64,000 nucleotides of DNA, taken from the NCBI RefSeq assembly GCF_000719865.1, contig NZ_JOID01000014.1, positions 101,125 to 165,124 on the forward strand, read 5' to 3'. The translations under genes were made by a program, and so were the position numbers. The notes under the pieces are model-generated. The model ran no database searches. It worked only from the letters and a program-made list of their open reading frames with translations, and was not told the DNA's origin. Positions 32,262 through 41,266 of the stretch are shown piece by piece (within the stretch, counting starts at the first letter, position 1; the number at the start of each line of letters is the position of its first letter). The DNA comes from Streptomyces albus subsp. albus. GTDB lineage: Bacteria > Actinomycetota > Actinomycetes > Streptomycetales > Streptomycetaceae.

Positions 32262-32969
32262 ATGCATATAGCCGAGGGCTACCTGCCCCCCTGGCACGCG
32301 GTCGCCTGGAGCGCCGCCGCCGCCCCCTTCGTCCTCCACGGCGTACGGTCGCTGAACCGCGAGGTGAGGAACAATCCGGAAAGCACCCTGCTGCTCGGTG
32401 CCTCCGGAGCCTTCACCTTCGTCCTGTCCGCGCTGAAGATCCCCTCCGTGACGGGGAGTTGCTCGCACCCGACCGGCACCGGGCTCGGTGCCATCCTGTT
32501 CCGGCCGCCGGTCATGGCGGTGCTCGGCACCATCACCCTGCTCTTCCAGGCCCTGCTGCTGGCGCACGGCGGACTCACCACCCTGGGGGCCAACGTCTTC
32601 TCGATGGCCGTGGTGGGCCCATGGGCCGGATACGGGGCCTACCGGCTGGCGAGGAGGCTCGGCGCGCCACTCGCCGCCGCCGTGTTCGGCGGTGCCTTCA
32701 CCGCCGATCTGAGCACCTACTGCGTCACCAGCGTCCAGCTCGCCCTGGCGTTTCCCGACCCGACCGCCGGACTGCCCGGCGCCCTCGTCAAGTTCGGCTC
32801 CGTCTTCGCCGTCACCCAGATCCCCCTCGCCGTCAGCGAGGGCATTCTCACCGTGCTCGTGATCCGGCTGCTGAGCCAGGCCGACGGGACCGCACTGGCC
32901 CGGCTCGGCCTGCCGGCCGCCGCCGGGGGCGCCCGTCCGGAGCGGCCGGAGAAGGCGGTGACCCGATGA
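32262..32969 (+). CDS. cbiM: Cobalt ECF transporter S component CbiM
   Basis: 235 aa membrane protein that binds Co2+ as the substrate-specific subunit of an ECF transporter. It starts [20 protein letters not shown]: the N-terminal Met-His (His2) and the later [17 protein letters not shown] with its His are the metal site of CbiM/NikM. About six to seven helices. The B12 riboswitch upstream argues for cobalt rather than nickel. Confidence 0.95.
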   Translation: MHIAEGYLPPWHAVAWSAAAAPFVLHGVRSLNREVRNNPESTLLLGASGAFTFVLSALKIPSVTGSCSHPTGTGLGAILFRPPVMAVLGTITLLFQALLLAHGGLTTLGANVFSMAVVGPWAGYGAYRLARRLGAPLAAAVFGGAFTADLSTYCVTSVQLALAFPDPTAGLPGALVKFGSVFAVTQIPLAVSEGILTVLVIRLLSQADGTALARLGLPAAAGGARPERPEKAVTR

Positions 32970-33499
32970 GCCGGAACACCCGGACCAACCTTCTGCTGCT
33001 GGCGGTTGTCGCCCTGCTGGCCGCCCTCCCGCTCGTCCTCGGGCTCGGTGACGGCATGGAGGAGCCCTTCACCGGCAGCGACGCGCAGGCCGAGACCGCG
33101 GTCGAGGAACTCCGGCCCGGCTACGAACCCTGGTTCGCCCCGCTCTACGAACCCCCGTCCGCGGAAGTGGAGTCGGCGCTCTTCGCCCTGCAGGCGGCGA
33201 TCGGCGCCGGGGTGCTGGCCTACTGCCTCGGGCTGCGCCGCGGACGCCGCCAGGGGGAGGCGCGTGCCGCCGCGCGAGCGGCGGGAACGGCCGGCCGCGG
33301 CACGGCCGCGGCGGGTACGGAGGGGGCGGCCGGTACCGGACACGCCGCAAGCGGCCCGGGCCCCGGAGCGGGAGCGGCCGCGGAGGTGCCCTCGGCCGGC
33401 GGGGCCACGGGCGTCACGGGGCCGGCCCCCGGGGCTCCGGCGTCCGGGGAACGGGACGGCGGGGGGCCGTCCGGGCCCGGCGGCCGCCCGGCCGCGTAG
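32966..33499 (+). CDS. cbiN: Cobalt transport protein CbiN with long low-complexity tail
   Basis: 177 aa; typical CbiN is about 100 aa. Two membrane helices (8-27 and 71-91) flank the conserved extracytoplasmic loop ([36 protein letters not shown]). After residue 95 comes an 80-residue Ala/Gly/Pro-rich tail with no known function. The start overlaps cbiM by 4 nt. CbiN is the auxiliary subunit that allows CbiM to take up Co2+. Confidence 0.9.
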   Translation: MSRNTRTNLLLLAVVALLAALPLVLGLGDGMEEPFTGSDAQAETAVEELRPGYEPWFAPLYEPPSAEVESALFALQAAIGAGVLAYCLGLRRGRRQGEARAAARAAGTAGRGTAAAGTEGAAGTGHAASGPGPGAGAAAEVPSAGGATGVTGPAPGAPASGERDGGGPSGPGGRPAA

Positions 33500-33505
33500 C
33501 CCCGC

Positions 33506-34255
33506 GTGCTGCCCATCGACGCGGCGGCGCACAGCAGTCGCTGGCGCCGCCGCCACCCCGTGGACAAGGCGGTCCTCGCCCTCGGCCTGACCGTCCTGGC
33601 GGTGGCCCTGCCGCCCTGGCCGGGCGCGCCGCTGATCGCCGCCGCCGCGCTCACGGCGCTCCTCGGACCGGCCCGGGTGCCGCCGCGCCGGCTCTGGCGG
33701 GCGTACCGCGTGCCGTTCGGCTTCTGCGTCACCGGCGCGCTGCCGCTCCTCGTCCAACTGGGCGGGGAGCCCGGCCTGCTGTCCCTCGCCCCGCACGGCC
33801 CGGCGCAGGCCGGACGGCTGCTGCTGCGCACCTCGGCCGCCTCCCTCGGCGTGCTGCTCTTCGCCTTCACCACGCCGCTGTCGGATCTGCTGCCGCGCCT
33901 CACCCGGGCCGGTGTGCCGCCCGCCGTGACCGACGTCGCGCTGGCCACCCACCGCATCACCTTCCTCCTGCTGGACACCCTCGCGCAGGTGCGGCAGGCC
34001 CAGGCCGCCCGCCTCGGCCACAGCACGCGCGCCGCCGCTTGGCGCTCCCTGGCCGGGCAGGGAGCGACGGTGTTCCTGCGCGCGTTCTCGCGCGCGGCCC
34101 GGATGCAGGAGGGGCTCGCGGGCCGGGGCTACGACGGGACGCTGCGCGTCCTGGTCACCGGCGCGCCCGTCTCCCGGCGCTTCGTCGCCGGCTCCGTGCT
34201 GCTGCTCGCCGCGCTCGCGGCGGCCACCCTCGTCCTCGAAAGGCACCTGCCGTGA
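33506..34255 (+). CDS. cbiQ: Cobalt ECF transporter T component CbiQ
   Basis: 249 aa membrane coupling subunit linking CbiM to the ATPase. Features: start LPIDAAAHSSRWRRRHPVDK, several hydrophobic helices, and two cytoplasmic Ala-Arg-Gly type coupling motifs (QAARLGH, GLAGRGYDG). GTG start at 33506, 6 nt after cbiN; the end overlaps cbiO by 4 nt (GTGA). Confidence 0.92.
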   Translation: MLPIDAAAHSSRWRRRHPVDKAVLALGLTVLAVALPPWPGAPLIAAAALTALLGPARVPPRRLWRAYRVPFGFCVTGALPLLVQLGGEPGLLSLAPHGPAQAGRLLLRTSAASLGVLLFAFTTPLSDLLPRLTRAGVPPAVTDVALATHRITFLLLDTLAQVRQAQAARLGHSTRAAAWRSLAGQGATVFLRAFSRAARMQEGLAGRGYDGTLRVLVTGAPVSRRFVAGSVLLLAALAAATLVLERHLP

Positions 34256-35124
34256 CCGCCGTACCGCCCGTGGTGGAACTCGCCGACGCCGGATATGCCT
34301 ACGAGGACGGCCCCCCGGTGCTGACGGGGGTCACCTTCGGCGTCCGCCCCGGCCGCGCCCTGGCCCTGCTCGGCCGCAACGGCAGCGGCAAGACCACGCT
34401 GCTGCGGCTGCTCACCGGCGGTTTGCGGCCCTCGGCGGGCGAACTCCGCCTCGACGGGGCCCCGGTCGGCCGCGGCCGGGCCGCGCTGACGCGGCTGCGC
34501 ACCTCCGTGCAACTCGTCCTCCAGGACCCCGACGACCAGCTCTTCGCGGCGTCCGTGGGCCAGGACGTGTCCTTCGGACCGGTCAACCTGGGACTGCCCG
34601 AGGAGGAGATCGGACGGCGGGTGACCGAGGCCCTGGCGGCGCTCGGCATCGCGGCGCTCCGCGACCGTCCCACCCATCTGCTCTCCTATGGCCAGCGCAA
34701 GCGGGCCGCCATCGCCGGGGCGGTGGCGATGCGGCCCCGGGTGCTCGTCCTCGACGAACCGACCGCGGGCCTCGACCCGCACGGCCAGGAGCAGTTGCTG
34801 GAGGTGCTGGCCCGGCTGCGGGCCTCGGGCACCACGGTCGTCATGGCCACCCATGACGTGGACCTCGCGCTGCGCTGGGCGGACGACGCCGCGATCCTCA
34901 CCCCGGAGGGCCCGCGCACCGGCCCGGCCCCCGGGCTGCTCGCCGACAGCGCGCTGCTGGCCTCGGCCGGGCTGCGCCGGCCCTGGGGGCAGGCGGCGGC
35001 CCGCGTGCTGCGCGCGCACGGGCTGCTGGGCGAGGAGGCGGAGGGCCCGCGGACGGCGGAGGACCTGATGCGGTGGGCCGCACCGGGCCCGGGACCGGCT
35101 CGCGGGCCGGGACGGCGGCCGTGA
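34252..35124 (+). CDS. cbiO: Cobalt ECF transporter ATPase CbiO
   Basis: 290 aa ABC ATPase. Walker A GRNGSGKTTLL (43-53), Q-loop LQDPDDQLFAASV, signature LSYGQRKRAAIAGA, Walker B RVLVLDEPTAGLDP, and the switch His in MATHDVDLAL. A 60-residue C-terminal extension follows. GTG start overlapping cbiQ; last gene of cbiMNQO. Confidence 0.94.
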   Translation: MTAVPPVVELADAGYAYEDGPPVLTGVTFGVRPGRALALLGRNGSGKTTLLRLLTGGLRPSAGELRLDGAPVGRGRAALTRLRTSVQLVLQDPDDQLFAASVGQDVSFGPVNLGLPEEEIGRRVTEALAALGIAALRDRPTHLLSYGQRKRAAIAGAVAMRPRVLVLDEPTAGLDPHGQEQLLEVLARLRASGTTVVMATHDVDLALRWADDAAILTPEGPRTGPAPGLLADSALLASAGLRRPWGQAAARVLRAHGLLGEEAEGPRTAEDLMRWAAPGPGPARGPGRRP

Positions 35125-35380
35125 GCGCGAACGCACCCCTTTCCGAGGCCCCTTGGGCTGCGGCGCCGCGCCGGGCACGGCCGGCCGGAGCGGACCGAGT
35201 GGCCGGCTCACGCCGCGGCCCGGCCGGGAGAACGGCCGGCGGGCGGGGGACGGCCCGGCCGTGACGGCCGGGGGAACAGCCCGGCGGAACCGGACGGCCC
35301 TCTGCCGTCACCCGCGCAACACCCCTAACCTGTCGTGCACCTGACCACCCCTCACTTTTCCGACAGGCGGGTACAGCAGC

Positions 35381-36433
35381 ATGAGCAGAATCCGTACCGG
35401 TGCCCTCACCGCGGCCGCCGCCGCGACACTCCTGGCCTCCCTCCCCGCGGCGGCCGCGGCGGCGCCGGGCGGCGCCGGAGCCGCCGGCCCGTCCTACGCG
35501 GCCACCACCTCCGTGGGCGTGCACAACGCCTACGAGAAGGCGAAGTACCGGTACTTCGCCGACGCCCTCGACTCCGGCGCCTCCCTGCTGGAACTCGACG
35601 TCTGGACCAACGCCCTGGGCCGCGGCTGGCGGGTCTCCCACGAGAACCCGCTCGGCAACGACAACAACTGCGAGAACGCCGCCTCCGCCGCCGAACTGCG
35701 GACCAGGTCCCGCAACCAGAGCCTCGCCGGCTGCCTCGCCGACATCCGCGCCTGGCACGACGCCAACCCCGGGCACCGCCCGGTCGTGCTCAAGGTGGAG
35801 ATGAAGGACGGCTTCGCCGCCAACCGCGGCCGGGGACCGGACGAGTTCGACGCCCTGCTCGGCGAGAAGCTCGGCGACGCCCTGCTCCGCCCCGCCGACA
35901 TCCGCGGCGGCCACGCCACCCTGGACGACGCGGTCCGGGCCGGCGGCTGGCCCTCCCGGGACGAACTCGCGGGCAAGTTCCTGGTCGAACTCATTCCCGG
36001 GACCGTCGAGGAGGAGAACCCCCTCGACACCCTGTGGACCGACCGCGAATACGCCACGCACCTCCGCGACCTCGCCGCCGCCGGCACCTTCGACCGGGCC
36101 GGCGCCTTCCCCGCCGTCCACCACGCCGAGGCCGGCGACCCCCGCACCGGCCGCTACGGGGACGCGTCGCTGCGCCCCTGGTTCGTCGTCTTCGACGGCA
36201 ACGCGGGCGACTACGCGTCGGGCGCCATCGACACGGCCTGGTACGACCAGCGGCACTACCTGCTGATCATGACCTCGGCGCACGGCGTCGCCCCCGCCAT
36301 CGACGCCGTCAACCCCTCCGAGGCGGAGGCCCGGGACCGGGTGGCGCTGCTCGCCTCCCGGCACGCCAGCATCGTCACCTCCGACTGGTACCCGCTGCCG
36401 CAGGTGCTGTCCCTGGTCGTCCCCCGGGGCTGA
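35381..36433 (+). CDS. Secreted Ca2+-dependent phosphoinositide phospholipase C
   Basis: 350 aa, Sec signal peptide 1-28. A TIM-barrel PI-PLC of the PF16670 type, which includes the Ca2+-dependent S. antibioticus enzyme. Catalytic-site features: HNAYEK (His48), ELDVW (Glu71, Asp73; Ca2+ ligands), SHENPL (His87), VVLKVEMKD. It cleaves phosphatidylinositol-type lipids outside the cell. The frame is complete; it appears monocistronic, followed by a terminator. Confidence 0.88.
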   Translation: MSRIRTGALTAAAAATLLASLPAAAAAAPGGAGAAGPSYAATTSVGVHNAYEKAKYRYFADALDSGASLLELDVWTNALGRGWRVSHENPLGNDNNCENAASAAELRTRSRNQSLAGCLADIRAWHDANPGHRPVVLKVEMKDGFAANRGRGPDEFDALLGEKLGDALLRPADIRGGHATLDDAVRAGGWPSRDELAGKFLVELIPGTVEEENPLDTLWTDREYATHLRDLAAAGTFDRAGAFPAVHHAEAGDPRTGRYGDASLRPWFVVFDGNAGDYASGAIDTAWYDQRHYLLIMTSAHGVAPAIDAVNPSEAEARDRVALLASRHASIVTSDWYPLPQVLSLVVPRG

Positions 36434-36493
36434 GCGCAGCCGCCCGCGGGCACGGGACCGGGCGGTCCCGCTCGCGTGTTCCCGTCCCGGCGT

Positions 36494-36535
36494 GCCGGTA
36501 CGGCCTCCGCGGATCCGCGCGGAAGCCGTACCGGC
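36494..36535. terminator. Terminator after phospholipase gene
   Basis: An 11-bp stem (GCCGGTACGGC) and, after one mismatch, a 6-bp stem TCCGCG/CGCGGA around a GATCCG loop. Confidence 0.75.
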
Positions 36536-36562
36536 CGGCCCGCACGGGGGCAGACTGGAGCC

Positions 36563-36808
36563 ATGTGCCGCAGCATCAAGACCCTCCGCCCGCCGTTCAC
36601 CGAGGACGCCGGGGAGGACGACATCCGGGCCGCCGCCCTGCAGTACGTGCGGAAGATCTCCGGCTTCCGCGCCCCGGCGGCGCACAACCGGGCCGCGTTC
36701 GACGAGGCCGTCGAGGCGGTGGCCGCCGCCACCCGGGAACTGCTGGCCGGCCTGGAGGTCCGCGGCCGCACCCCCCGGGCCGGCGAGGGCACCCCGCCGC
36801 CCCGCTGA
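36563..36808 (+). CDS. DUF2277 family protein
   Basis: 81 aa, beginning MCRSIKTLRPPFTEDAGEDD with IRAAALQYVRKISGFRAPAA and helical remainder; the Cys2-Arg-Ser-Ile-Lys start and the RKISGFR block are the DUF2277 hallmark. Cytosolic, function unknown. ATG at 36563. Confidence 0.85.
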   Translation: MCRSIKTLRPPFTEDAGEDDIRAAALQYVRKISGFRAPAAHNRAAFDEAVEAVAAATRELLAGLEVRGRTPRAGEGTPPPR

Positions 36809-36879
36809 CCGGCGGCCGCCGTTCGGCCGGTGGTGAACTCCCTTACGGCGAGGGGAAACAGCCGCGTACGGTCGGCCCC

Positions 36880-37656
36880 ATGGCCGAACACAGCAGCGTC
36901 GTCGCCCGCACCACCGGCGTCCGGCTCGCCTACCGCACCGCCGGTGACCCCGGCGCCCCGCCACTGGTGCTCCTCCACGCCCTCGGGGAGACCTCGGCGG
37001 ACTGGGAGGCGGTGGCGGCCCGCTTCGCCCGCCACTGGCACGTCCACGCGCCGGACCTGCGCGGCCACGGGCGGAGCGACTGGCCCGGCGACTACGCCGT
37101 GGAGGCCATGCGTGACGACGTGCTCGGCTTCCTCGACGCGCTCCGGCTCGGCCGGGTGGACCTCATCGGCCACTCCCTGGGCGGTGTGGTCGGGTATCTG
37201 CTCGCCGCCGCCCACCCGGACCGGGTCGCCCGGCTGGTCCTGGAGGACGTGCCCGCGCCGCTCCCGCGCGAGCCGGCGCCGTTCACCCGGCCCGACGGCC
37301 CGCTGCCCTTCGACTGGGCGGCCGCGACCGCCGTACGGCGCCGCATGGACCGGCCGGACCCGCGGTGGTGGGACCGGCTGCGGGACATCACGGCCCCGGT
37401 GCTCGCGGTGGCCGGAGGACCACAGAGCCCGGTGCCGCAGGACCGGATCGGCCTCATGGCCGAACGGATCCGGGACTTCCGGACGGTCACCGTCCCGGCC
37501 GGACACCTGGTGCACGCCACCCGGCCCGCCGAGTTCACCGAAGCGGTCCTGCGTTTCCTCCGGCCGGAGGGCACGGCCGGCCGGCCGGCACAAGCGGCCG
37601 GGCACGGTTGTCCTGAAGCTGCCACGGGCGGACGGCCGAAATCCGTCCCGTCCTGA
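36880..37656 (+). CDS. Alpha/beta hydrolase
   Basis: 258 aa. The oxyanion region is LLHALGETSADW; nucleophile Ser in LIGHSLGGVVGYL (about residue 97); an acid in the VAGG strand region; catalytic His in PAGHLVHATRP. No signal peptide, so cytosolic. The family covers esterases, haloperoxidase-like and C-C hydrolases; the substrate cannot be deduced and neighbours give no clear pathway. Confidence 0.87.
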   Translation: MAEHSSVVARTTGVRLAYRTAGDPGAPPLVLLHALGETSADWEAVAARFARHWHVHAPDLRGHGRSDWPGDYAVEAMRDDVLGFLDALRLGRVDLIGHSLGGVVGYLLAAAHPDRVARLVLEDVPAPLPREPAPFTRPDGPLPFDWAAATAVRRRMDRPDPRWWDRLRDITAPVLAVAGGPQSPVPQDRIGLMAERIRDFRTVTVPAGHLVHATRPAEFTEAVLRFLRPEGTAGRPAQAAGHGCPEAATGGRPKSVPS

Positions 37657-37668
37657 GACCATGTCCCC

Positions 37669-38730
37669 ATGGGTGTCGACGAGCTGGCCGAGGAGCTCTA
37701 CGCGCTGCCACCGGGAGACTTCATCGCGGCCCGCGACCGGGCCGCGGCCGCAGCGCCCCGGGGCGAGCGCGGCGCGATCCGCGCGTTGCGCCGTCCCTCC
37801 CTGGCGGCCTGGGCCGTCAACCTGCTGGTCCGTGAGGACGCGTCCCGCACCGAGTCGCTGCTCCGGCTGGGTGCGGAACTGCGCATAGCGCACCAGCAGC
37901 CGTCCGGTGCCGGCCGGTTGCGCGAACTCATCGGCCAGCAGCGTCAGTTGGTGGCCGCGCTGGCCAGGCGGGCCGGTCAGCTCACGGCGGACGCCGGCCG
38001 GCCGGTGTCGGACGCCGTGCTGCGCGAGGTGGAGGACACCGTGCACGCGGCCCTCGCCGACCCGGCCGCGGCCCGGCAACTGGCCCGCGGCCGGCTGACC
38101 AAGGCCTTCCCGCCGCCGGCGGGCTTCGGCGTGCTTCCCGAGGCCACCGTCCACCAGCTGCGTCCGCCGTCCGCCGTGTCCGCCGCCCGCGGGTCCGCCT
38201 CCGGCCGGCGCGCCGCGGGCGGCGGATCCGGCGCGGACGGGGCCGGCAGGGACAGACCCGGCGCGGACGCGGCCGGTGGGGAGGCGGACGGCGCGGAGAG
38301 CTCGGAACGGCGGGCGTCGGTCACGGACATAACGGAACGGGCCCGCGCCCAGGAACGGGCCGAGCGCGAGCGGCGTCAGCGGCTGCGGCAGGCGCGCGGG
38401 GAGGCGGAGGAACTGGCCCGTACCGCGCGGGGCAGCGCGGAGGAGGCCACCGCCGCCGAGCGCGAACTCGCCGACGCGCGGCAGCGGTTGCGGGAGGCGC
38501 GCGAACAGGTGCACGGGCTCACGGAGGAGCTGCGGCGGGCGAAACGTTCGCTCTCGGCGGCGGAACGGGCCGAGCGGGCGGCCCGCGGCCCGGCGCAGCG
38601 GGCGCGGCAGGCGGCCGAACGGGACCGCAAGCGGGCCGAGGCGGCCCGCGCCGAGGCCGACCGGCTCGCCCCGGACCCGGCGCCGCGCCCCGGCCGGCGC
38701 GGCAGACGACGGCCGGGCGCGTCACCCTAG
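37669..38730 (+). CDS. Hypothetical coiled-coil protein
   Basis: 353 aa. The conserved N-terminal domain (1-165: VDELAEELYALPPGDFIAAR, RRPSLAAWAVNLLVRED) is followed by a Gly/Ala/Asp linker (about 170-215) and a long Arg/Glu/Ala coiled coil (220-345) that repeats ERARAQERAERERRQRLR-like segments. Such proteins occur across Streptomyces without a known role. It starts 12 nt after the hydrolase, possibly an operon. Confidence 0.78.
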   Translation: MGVDELAEELYALPPGDFIAARDRAAAAAPRGERGAIRALRRPSLAAWAVNLLVREDASRTESLLRLGAELRIAHQQPSGAGRLRELIGQQRQLVAALARRAGQLTADAGRPVSDAVLREVEDTVHAALADPAAARQLARGRLTKAFPPPAGFGVLPEATVHQLRPPSAVSAARGSASGRRAAGGGSGADGAGRDRPGADAAGGEADGAESSERRASVTDITERARAQERAERERRQRLRQARGEAEELARTARGSAEEATAAERELADARQRLREAREQVHGLTEELRRAKRSLSAAERAERAARGPAQRARQAAERDRKRAEAARAEADRLAPDPAPRPGRRGRRRPGASP

Positions 38731-39013
38731 GGCGTCTTGCGACAGTCCCGCCTGCCCGGCGGCGTCGTGGAGGAGCGCGCACTCGGCGTGCCGGCCGTCG
38801 CGGCGAGGCCCGACGCGCGCCGCGCCCGCCGGAAGGGGGACCTGATCACCCGTTTGGCATTGCGGCAGGGCGCCGGGGGCGGCGCCGCGTCAGGATCGGG
38901 TGTACAACGGGCCCTCGGCTGCGGGGAGCTGCCGTCCACCCCCCGCGCACCCACCACCTCAGGACCCGCTCGCGTCGCCCGCGGCCGGGCCCGCCCCCAC
39001 AGGAGGCCGTGAG

Positions 39014-40108
39014 TTGAAGCACCGTATTCCCCGGTTCGCCCGGCGCCCGAGCACCCGTGCCGTTCTCGCCGGCGCGGGCGCCGCGGTCCTCGCCCTCACG
39101 GCGCCGGCCCTTCCACGGGCCGGCGCCGCCGTACCCCGTCCCGCCCCGGCCGTGATCTCCCCGGCCGCCGCCGGAGCCCTCTCGGCCCAGCTCGCCGGCC
39201 GGCTCGGGAACGAGGCGGCGGGCGCCTATTACGAAGCGGGAAGCGGGCGGCTGGTGGTCAACGTCCTCACCGAAGGCGCCGCGGACACGGTGCGCGCGGC
39301 CGGTGCCGAGCCGAAGCTGGTGCGGCACTCGGCGGCCGAACTCGACGCCGCGCGGCGGGTCCTGCGCGAGCGGGCCACGATCCCGGGCACGGCGTGGTCG
39401 GCCGACCCCCGGGCGAACAAGGTTGTCGTCACGGCCGACCGCACCGTCACGGGCGTGCGGCTCGACCGGCTCCGGGACGTCGTCGACCGGCTCGGCGCGA
39501 TGGCCACCCTCGAACGGACGGACCATGAGCTGAGGCCGCTCATCATGGGCGGTGACCCCATCTGGACGGGGCGGGAACGCTGTTCGCTGGGGTTCAACGT
39601 CACCGTGAACGGCAGCCCGCACTTCCTGACCGCCGGGCACTGCGGCGGCCGGGGCACGAGCTGGTCCGCGTCGCGCGGCGGACCGCGGATCGGCGTGGTC
39701 ACGCACGCACGGTTCCCGGGCGAGGACTACGCGCTGGTCCGGATCACCTCCTCGCTGGTCGAGACCCCCAGCCGGGTCGGCCTGTTCTGGGGGCAGACGC
39801 AGCGGATCACCCGGGCCGCCGCTCCGGTGGTCGGTCAGCGGGCGCGGCACAAAGGCAGCACCTCCGGACTGCGGACCGGCAGGGTCACCGGCGTCGGTAT
39901 CACCGTCAACTACCGGCAGGGCTCGGTGCACGGCCTGATCGAGACGAACATGTGCGCGGAGCCCGGAGACAGCGGCGGGCCGCTGTTCGCCGGCACGACG
40001 GCGCTCGGCCTGACCTCGGGCGGCATCGGCGACTGCACCCGGGGCGGGATGACGTACTACCAGCCGGTGGCCGGCGCGGTCCGGGCGACCGGCGTGACCA
40101 TCGGCTGA
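39014..40108 (+). CDS. Secreted S1-family serine protease with prodomain
   Basis: 364 aa preproprotease of the alpha-lytic / S. griseus protease type. The TTG start at 39014 has AGGAGG exactly 7 nt upstream and gives the typical KHRIPRF leader; the nearby GTG is out of frame. Signal (1-39), prodomain (about 40-176), mature enzyme from about IMGGDPIW. Triad: His209 (LTAGHCGG), Asp238 (EDYALVR), Ser320 (PGDSGGPLF). Cysteine pairs 190/210 and 314/341 fit the conserved disulfides. Autoprocessing and extracellular proteolysis are expected. Confidence 0.92.
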   Translation: MKHRIPRFARRPSTRAVLAGAGAAVLALTAPALPRAGAAVPRPAPAVISPAAAGALSAQLAGRLGNEAAGAYYEAGSGRLVVNVLTEGAADTVRAAGAEPKLVRHSAAELDAARRVLRERATIPGTAWSADPRANKVVVTADRTVTGVRLDRLRDVVDRLGAMATLERTDHELRPLIMGGDPIWTGRERCSLGFNVTVNGSPHFLTAGHCGGRGTSWSASRGGPRIGVVTHARFPGEDYALVRITSSLVETPSRVGLFWGQTQRITRAAAPVVGQRARHKGSTSGLRTGRVTGVGITVNYRQGSVHGLIETNMCAEPGDSGGPLFAGTTALGLTSGGIGDCTRGGMTYYQPVAGAVRATGVTIG

Positions 40109-40180
40109 CGCCTCCGCCCCACCCCGGTACCGGCCCGCCCCCGGAACGCCGTCCCCGCGTCCGGGCGGCCCCGGCGGCGA

Positions 40181-40215
40181 GCGGACCCCGGCACACCACC
40201 CGTGCCGGGGTCCGC
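40181..40215. terminator. Bidirectional terminator
   Basis: 14-bp perfect stem GCGGACCCCGGCAC with a 7-nt loop, between the convergent protease and iclR-type genes. Confidence 0.82.
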
Positions 40216-40278
40216 CGCGTGCCGGTGCGCGGGGGAGGGGGGATAGGGCCGGGCGGGAGGCGGGCGGGGGCCTCCGCC

Positions 40279-41133
40279 TCAGCGGATGCCGGCCCGCCGC
40301 AGCCGCCGGCCCAGATCCCCGGCCACCTCGGTCAGCAACTCGCCCACCCCGGCGACCGCTTCCTCGGTGACCTGATCGGTCGGCATGGAACAGCTGATCG
40401 CGTCGGTGGCCGGGATGCGGTACGGGACGACCGCGGCGGCGCAGCGTACGCCCGGGGTGCCCTCCTCCGTCTCCAGGCCGTAGCCCCGTTCCCGGGTCTC
40501 CGCGCAGGCCGCTTCCAGCGCCTCGGGGGTGGTGAGCGTGTTGGGGGTCAGCGCGGGCAGGGTGGCCGGCATCAGCCCGGCGATCTCCTCCTGGGTGAGT
40601 TCGGCCAGCAGGACCTTGCCCAGAGCGGTGGCGTGCGCCGGCAGGGCGCGGCCGACCCGGGACACCAGATGGGAGGGGCGGCGCGACTCCCGGGTCTCCA
40701 GATAGACCACCTGGCCGCCGTCGCGGCGCGCGTAGTGCGCGGTGAAACCGGTCTTGTCGCGGACGGTCTCCAGCGCCTCGGTGGCGTACGGGATGACGGG
40801 GTCGCGGTCGAGGTAGGCGGTGCCGCAGATGAGGGCGCGCACCCCGAGCCGGTAGCCCCCGGCGCCGTCGGTCTCCAGCCAGCCGGACTCGTGGAGGGTG
40901 CGCAGCAGGCCGTGCAGGCTGGAGCGCGGGAGCCCGGTCGTGGCGTGGAGCCCGCCGAGCGTCAGCCAGCTGTCGTGGGCCGCGAAGGTCTCCAGGAGAT
41001 CGATGGCCCGGCGGGCCGATTTCACCCCGGCCGGTTCGGATCTGTCCCCGGCCGGCCCGGTGCGGGCGACGGCCGGAGCAACGGCCGGGGGAACGGCCGA
41101 GGGGGCGGCCGAGGGGGCGGTCGGTCGCGGCAT
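40279..41133 (-). CDS. IclR-family regulator of the glucarate operon
   Basis: 284 aa. A low-complexity Ala/Pro leader (1-40), winged HTH (about 38-95: RAIDLLETFAAHDSWLTLGG, TGLPRSSLHGLLRTL), then the IclR effector domain (115-275; ALPAHATALGKVLLAEL, ERGYGLETEEGTPGVRCAAA). The ATG at 41133 has AGGAG upstream. Divergent from the symporter/KdgD/GudD operon, with a perfect TTCACATATGTGAA palindrome between, so it very likely controls sugar-acid catabolism. Confidence 0.9.
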   Translation of the reverse strand: MPRPTAPSAAPSAVPPAVAPAVARTGPAGDRSEPAGVKSARRAIDLLETFAAHDSWLTLGGLHATTGLPRSSLHGLLRTLHESGWLETDGAGGYRLGVRALICGTAYLDRDPVIPYATEALETVRDKTGFTAHYARRDGGQVVYLETRESRRPSHLVSRVGRALPAHATALGKVLLAELTQEEIAGLMPATLPALTPNTLTTPEALEAACAETRERGYGLETEEGTPGVRCAAAVVPYRIPATDAISCSMPTDQVTEEAVAGVGELLTEVAGDLGRRLRRAGIR

Positions 41134-41232
41134 GGTGCTCCTTTGTCCGAACCGTTGACACGTGATCCACGTCATACTAGCTTCCCCGAACGCCATTCAG
41201 GTGTGCGAACTCTGTCCGCCTGAGTGACTCCA

Positions 41233-41246
41233 TTCACATATGTGAA
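41233..41246. promoter_or_regulatory. IclR operator palindrome
   Basis: Perfect 14-bp palindrome TTCACATATGTGAA in an AT-rich patch, 20 bp before the symporter start, in the divergent promoter region of the iclR-type gene. Confidence 0.75.
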
Positions 41247-41266
41247 ATCTGAGAGGGGTCGCTGCA

